From the NCBI GenBank assembly GCA_040381195.1, contig JBEIHR010000075.1, positions 1-8,680 on the forward strand: a stretch of DNA of 8,680 nucleotides, in the 5' to 3' direction. The translations under genes were made by a program, and so were the position numbers. Under the pieces are notes generated by a model that was given only the letters and a program-made list of their open reading frames with translations, was not told the origin of the DNA and ran no database searches. Source of the stretch: VGCC01 sp040381195 (GTDB taxonomy: Bacteria; Actinomycetota; Actinomycetes; S36-B12). This document shows positions 6,276 to 8,680 of the stretch, one piece after another (the first letter of the stretch is position 1; each line of letters opens with the position of its first letter).

Positions 6276-7511
6276 GTGAGTCGCACCATGTCGTCATGGA
6301 CGTCCCTGAGTCGAAAGGCTGCGCGCGCACTGGGGAACCGACTTCGTCAATACGGCCAAGGGGAGTCCGAGGGATTCACGCTGACGGATATTCCGCACGC
6401 AGACATCGCACTGCACTTCTCCGATCCCCCGAGCAAGCTCTATCAACTGCAGCAATGGTTACCGATCTTCGAACAGGGTCCTCGCCCAACGATCGTCGTC
6501 ACGCGCACCATCGAGACCTATGACGCCTTGGTGGGGCTCACGACTCTTCCGGTGCTCCTCGTTCCCACATTCGAGGAACTCATGGCGCTGTATGACAAGG
6601 CGAACTTCCGGTGCGTCGTCTACGTGAACAATGGATGGAGCAACTTTCAATCACTGGCGTACCAGGAAGCGGTCCACATTCACGTCAATCACGGTGAGAG
6701 CGACAAGATCTGCATGGTCAGCAACCAGGCCAAGGCCTATGACCGGGTCTTCGTGGCAGGTCGTGCAGCGGTCGAGAGACACCGAGCGGCGCTCGCCTGG
6801 TTCGACGAGTCCCGCCTGATTCCTGTCGGCCGTCCGCAATTGGATCTGGAGATCGCGTCCCCGGTTCCCCCGCATCCAGGACCGACGATCACCTACGCAC
6901 CCACGTGGGAGGGTGAGGACGACGCCAACAACTACACGTCGATCGATCGCTACGGCGTCGCACTCATCGAAGCCGCCCTCGCGCAGCCGGGCGCACGCGT
7001 CCTATACAAGCCCCACCCGCGGATCGTGACAAGTACCACCCCTGCCATCCGTCAGGCCCATGAGCGGATCACTCAGGCGATCGCTCACGCGGGTTCCCCC
7101 CATGCATCGCTCCCTCAGACGGACATGCTCGGCGTGATCCGCGCGACGGATCTGCTCATCGCAGACGTGTCGAGCGTCTCGCTCGACCACCTCTACCTTC
7201 GACCCGAGGCCCCGATCCTGCTGTGCGATCGACGCTCCGACCCGGACCGCCTGGTGGACGACACGCCCCTGGCGCGCGCGGTGACCACGATCGACGCGAC
7301 GACGATCGATAGCGCCCGGACCATCATCGGTTCACTTCTCGCCGACGATACGAGCCGGGATGCGAGAACTCAGATGCGCGCGTTCTATTTCGGCGATCTC
7401 GCCCCCGGCGAGAGCACGCGGCGCTTCTGGAGCGAGATCGATCGCGCAATCGACGAGCATGATGCGGCGGTGCGTACCCTGCAGCGCACTCGCGTGACCG
7501 GGGAGGTCTGA
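6276..7511 (+). CDS. CDP-glycerol glycerophosphotransferase family protein (TagF/TarF-like)
   Basis: A 411-residue protein of the family that transfers glycerol- or polyol-phosphate from CDP-alcohols to build teichoic acid backbones at the cytoplasmic face of the membrane. The C-terminal GT-B half is well marked: HVNHGESDK (136-144) at the place of the catalytic HG motif, VFVAGRAAVERH (158-169), YAPTWEG (207-213), VLYKPHPR (242-249) with the second conserved His, and DLLIADVSSVSLDHL (292-306), matching the family's D-x6-SS-x3-D pattern. The N-terminal about 130 residues are less conserved and contain no transmembrane helix, so membrane contact is probably peripheral through the basic first 25 residues. 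The GTG at 6276 has GAGGAG 11 bases upstream, a long spacing; an ATG four codons later is the alternative. The downstream cytidylyltransferase gene overlaps by one base. It could act as primer or polymerase; which polyol it uses is unknown. Confidence 0.87.
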   Translation: MSRTMSSWTSLSRKAARALGNRLRQYGQGESEGFTLTDIPHADIALHFSDPPSKLYQLQQWLPIFEQGPRPTIVVTRTIETYDALVGLTTLPVLLVPTFEELMALYDKANFRCVVYVNNGWSNFQSLAYQEAVHIHVNHGESDKICMVSNQAKAYDRVFVAGRAAVERHRAALAWFDESRLIPVGRPQLDLEIASPVPPHPGPTITYAPTWEGEDDANNYTSIDRYGVALIEAALAQPGARVLYKPHPRIVTSTTPAIRQAHERITQAIAHAGSPHASLPQTDMLGVIRATDLLIADVSSVSLDHLYLRPEAPILLCDRRSDPDRLVDDTPLARAVTTIDATTIDSARTIIGSLLADDTSRDARTQMRAFYFGDLAPGESTRRFWSEIDRAIDEHDAAVRTLQRTRVTGEV

Positions 7512-8203
7512 TGGTCCTGCAAGCGGTGATTCTGGCGGCCGGCATGGGCACGCGCCTGGGGCGGCCATGGCCCAAACCGCTCACTCCGCTCTCGGATGGT
7601 CGAACGATCATGCAGCAGCAGATGGACAACCTGCATGCAGTCTTTGCCGATGACATCCGGATCACGACCGTGGTGGGCTTCAAATTGGAGTTGATCCTCG
7701 AGGCTTTCCCCGATGTTTCGTACATCTACAACGAGGCCTACGACCAGACCAACACGAATCGGAGTCTTCTGAAAGCCCTACGACTCTCGGGCCCGGGTGG
7801 GGTGCTCTGGATGAATGGCGACGTGGTCTTTGATCCCTCCCTGCTGGCCCGGTGCCGCCCTGTCGTGGAGTCCGACACCTCCTTCATCTGCGTCAACACG
7901 GCCGCGGTCGGTGACGAGGAGGTGAAGTACACGGTCGACGGAAGTGGCCGCGTTGCGCTTCTGTCCAAGCAGGTCCCGAACGCCCTCGGCGAGGCGGTGG
8001 GCATCAACTACGTCAGCGGTGCCGATAAGGCGATGCTCATCACGCGTCTTGCGGAGTGTGACGACGGTGACTACTTCGAGCGCGGGATCGAACTCGCCAT
8101 CGAGAAGGACGGGATGGCGGTTACGCCCATCGATATCTCCGATCTCTTCGCCGTCGAGGTGGACTTCGAGGAAGACCTCTCCCGCGCCAACGCGCACCTC
8201 TAG
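7511..8203 (+). CDS. LicC-like NTP transferase (probable alcohol-phosphate cytidylyltransferase)
   Basis: A 230-residue nucleotidyltransferase with a complete N-terminal signature: AVILAAGMGTRLGRPWPKPL (5-24), including G11, G13, R15 and K22. The first metal-binding Asp is in LWMNGDVVFD (99-108, D104), and the second is probably D218 in VEVDFEEDL (215-223). YDQTNTNRSL (77-86) resembles the TNN-S pattern after the Rossmann region in LicC-type phosphocholine cytidylyltransferases. The reaction is probably CTP plus an alcohol- or polyol-phosphate to CDP-alcohol plus pyrophosphate, supplying the TagF-like enzyme and the two CDP-alcohol phosphatidyltransferases. No C-terminal hexapeptide repeats are present, and the length is normal for the stand-alone family. 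The ATG at 7511 overlaps the preceding stop (TGATG), with GGGAGG four bases upstream, so the two genes form a coupled pair. A sugar-1-phosphate substrate remains possible. Confidence 0.86.
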   Translation: MVLQAVILAAGMGTRLGRPWPKPLTPLSDGRTIMQQQMDNLHAVFADDIRITTVVGFKLELILEAFPDVSYIYNEAYDQTNTNRSLLKALRLSGPGGVLWMNGDVVFDPSLLARCRPVVESDTSFICVNTAAVGDEEVKYTVDGSGRVALLSKQVPNALGEAVGINYVSGADKAMLITRLAECDDGDYFERGIELAIEKDGMAVTPIDISDLFAVEVDFEEDLSRANAHL

Positions 8204-8680
8204 CGCGCGAGTTCCGCGAACAACCTCTCCCAGCGCTCCAGAATCCCTGCGAGCCGGTACTGCTCCATCGCAGCGCGTCCGCGCCGTCCCACCTCGCGAC
8301 GCAGCGCGGGATCACGCATCAGGGCCGCCAGTCCCGCACCCACCTCCCCCGGCTGCACCAGGACTCCCTGGCACAGCAGCCGCACACCCGAGGAGCAGTC
8401 CGTGGCGACGCACGGAATGCCGCTGGCCTGAGCCTCCACCAGAGCCATGGGTAGACCTTCGGTGCGAGAGGGAAGCACCCCCACACCGACCCCCGCCCAG
8501 AATGCCGAGGGATCGGTGACCGGTGGAACCACCTCGACGCGCGGCAGGGTCGCTGCGCGTGTGGTGATCTCGTCGCCCAGGGGGCCATCGCCGGCGATGC
8601 GCAGGGTCCATTCGGGGAAGTCGGGAGCGAGTACAGCCCACGCATCCAGCAGCAGATCGGGTCCCTTCTCGGGGGAGAGA
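8200..8680 (-). CDS. GT4-family glycosyltransferase, C-terminal part
   Basis: About 159 residues are visible; the N-terminal acceptor domain lies beyond the right edge. The reading frame runs to the window end through SPEKGPDLLLDAW and WTLRIAGDGPLGDE, the usual start of the GT4 C-terminal domain with its Glu-Lys-Gly diphosphate-binding motif. SRTEGLPMALVEAQASGIPCVATD follows (split here as SRTEGLPMALVEAQ and ASGIPCVATD), with the conserved E-x7-E pair for the nucleotide sugar. It ends in the typical amphipathic helix RAAMEQYRLAGILERWERLF. It is a retaining GT-B enzyme, probably adding a sugar during glycopolymer assembly. An internal GTG at 8532 is not the start, because the conserved domain continues upstream of it. 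Its stop overlaps the stop of the convergent cytidylyltransferase gene. Confidence 0.88.
   Translation of the reverse strand, partial: LSPEKGPDLLLDAWAVLAPDFPEWTLRIAGDGPLGDEITTRAATLPRVEVVPPVTDPSAFWAGVGVGVLPSRTEGLPMALVEAQASGIPCVATDCSSGVRLLCQGVLVQPGEVGAGLAALMRDPALRREVGRRGRAAMEQYRLAGILERWERLFAELAR

Noticed and set aside
6331..6360. TTGACG on the minus strand as a -35 box for the operon
   Set aside because: No acceptable -10 hexamer lies 16-19 bases downstream of it.

Overview
The window is gene-dense, high-G+C DNA with GTG starts, stop/start overlaps and G/C-rich third codon positions. The protein families point to a Gram-positive actinobacterium; I cannot name the genus. Everything recognisable fits the making, export and attachment of a phosphate-containing, teichoic-acid-like cell-surface glycopolymer.

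Layout: (1) The left edge holds the last codons of a plus-strand gene ending at 140, probably the C-terminal domain of a LytR-CpsA-Psr (LCP) glycopolymer ligase. (2) A compact six-gene minus-strand operon fills 6258 to 143. In transcription order it holds an ABC-2 polysaccharide/teichoic acid export permease, its partner ATP-binding subunit with an unusually degraded nucleotide site, a PAPS-type sulfotransferase-like protein, a large CDP-alcohol phosphatidyltransferase with extra N- and C-terminal domains (DUF5941-like), a second, shorter CDP-alcohol phosphatidyltransferase with a variant active site, and a family 2 glycosyltransferase. Four of the five junctions overlap or are one base apart; the fifth has a 10-base gap. 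(3) Diverging from this operon across only 17 bases are two plus-strand genes: a TagF/TarF-like CDP-glycerol (or polyol) glycerophosphotransferase-family protein, and a LicC-like NTP (probably cytidylyl) transferase overlapping it by one base. (4) A minus-strand GT4 glycosyltransferase runs in from the right edge, and its stop codon overlaps that of the cytidylyltransferase.

Inferred teamwork: the cytidylyltransferase activates a phosphorylated alcohol or polyol as a CDP derivative. The two CDP-alcohol phosphatidyltransferases and the TagF-like protein move the phospho-alcohol onto a lipid or growing chain. The GT2 and GT4 enzymes add sugars, the sulfotransferase-like protein may sulfate the product, the ABC pair exports it, and an LCP enzyme may attach it to peptidoglycan. 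The polymer's chemistry cannot be read from the sequence. The most notable points are the apparently inactive ATPase, the Asp-to-His change in one phosphatidyltransferase, the truncated nucleotidyltransferase-like domain fused to the other, and a sulfotransferase inside a teichoic-acid-type operon. No RNA genes, insertion sequences, CRISPR arrays or gene-free stretches above 300 bases were seen.
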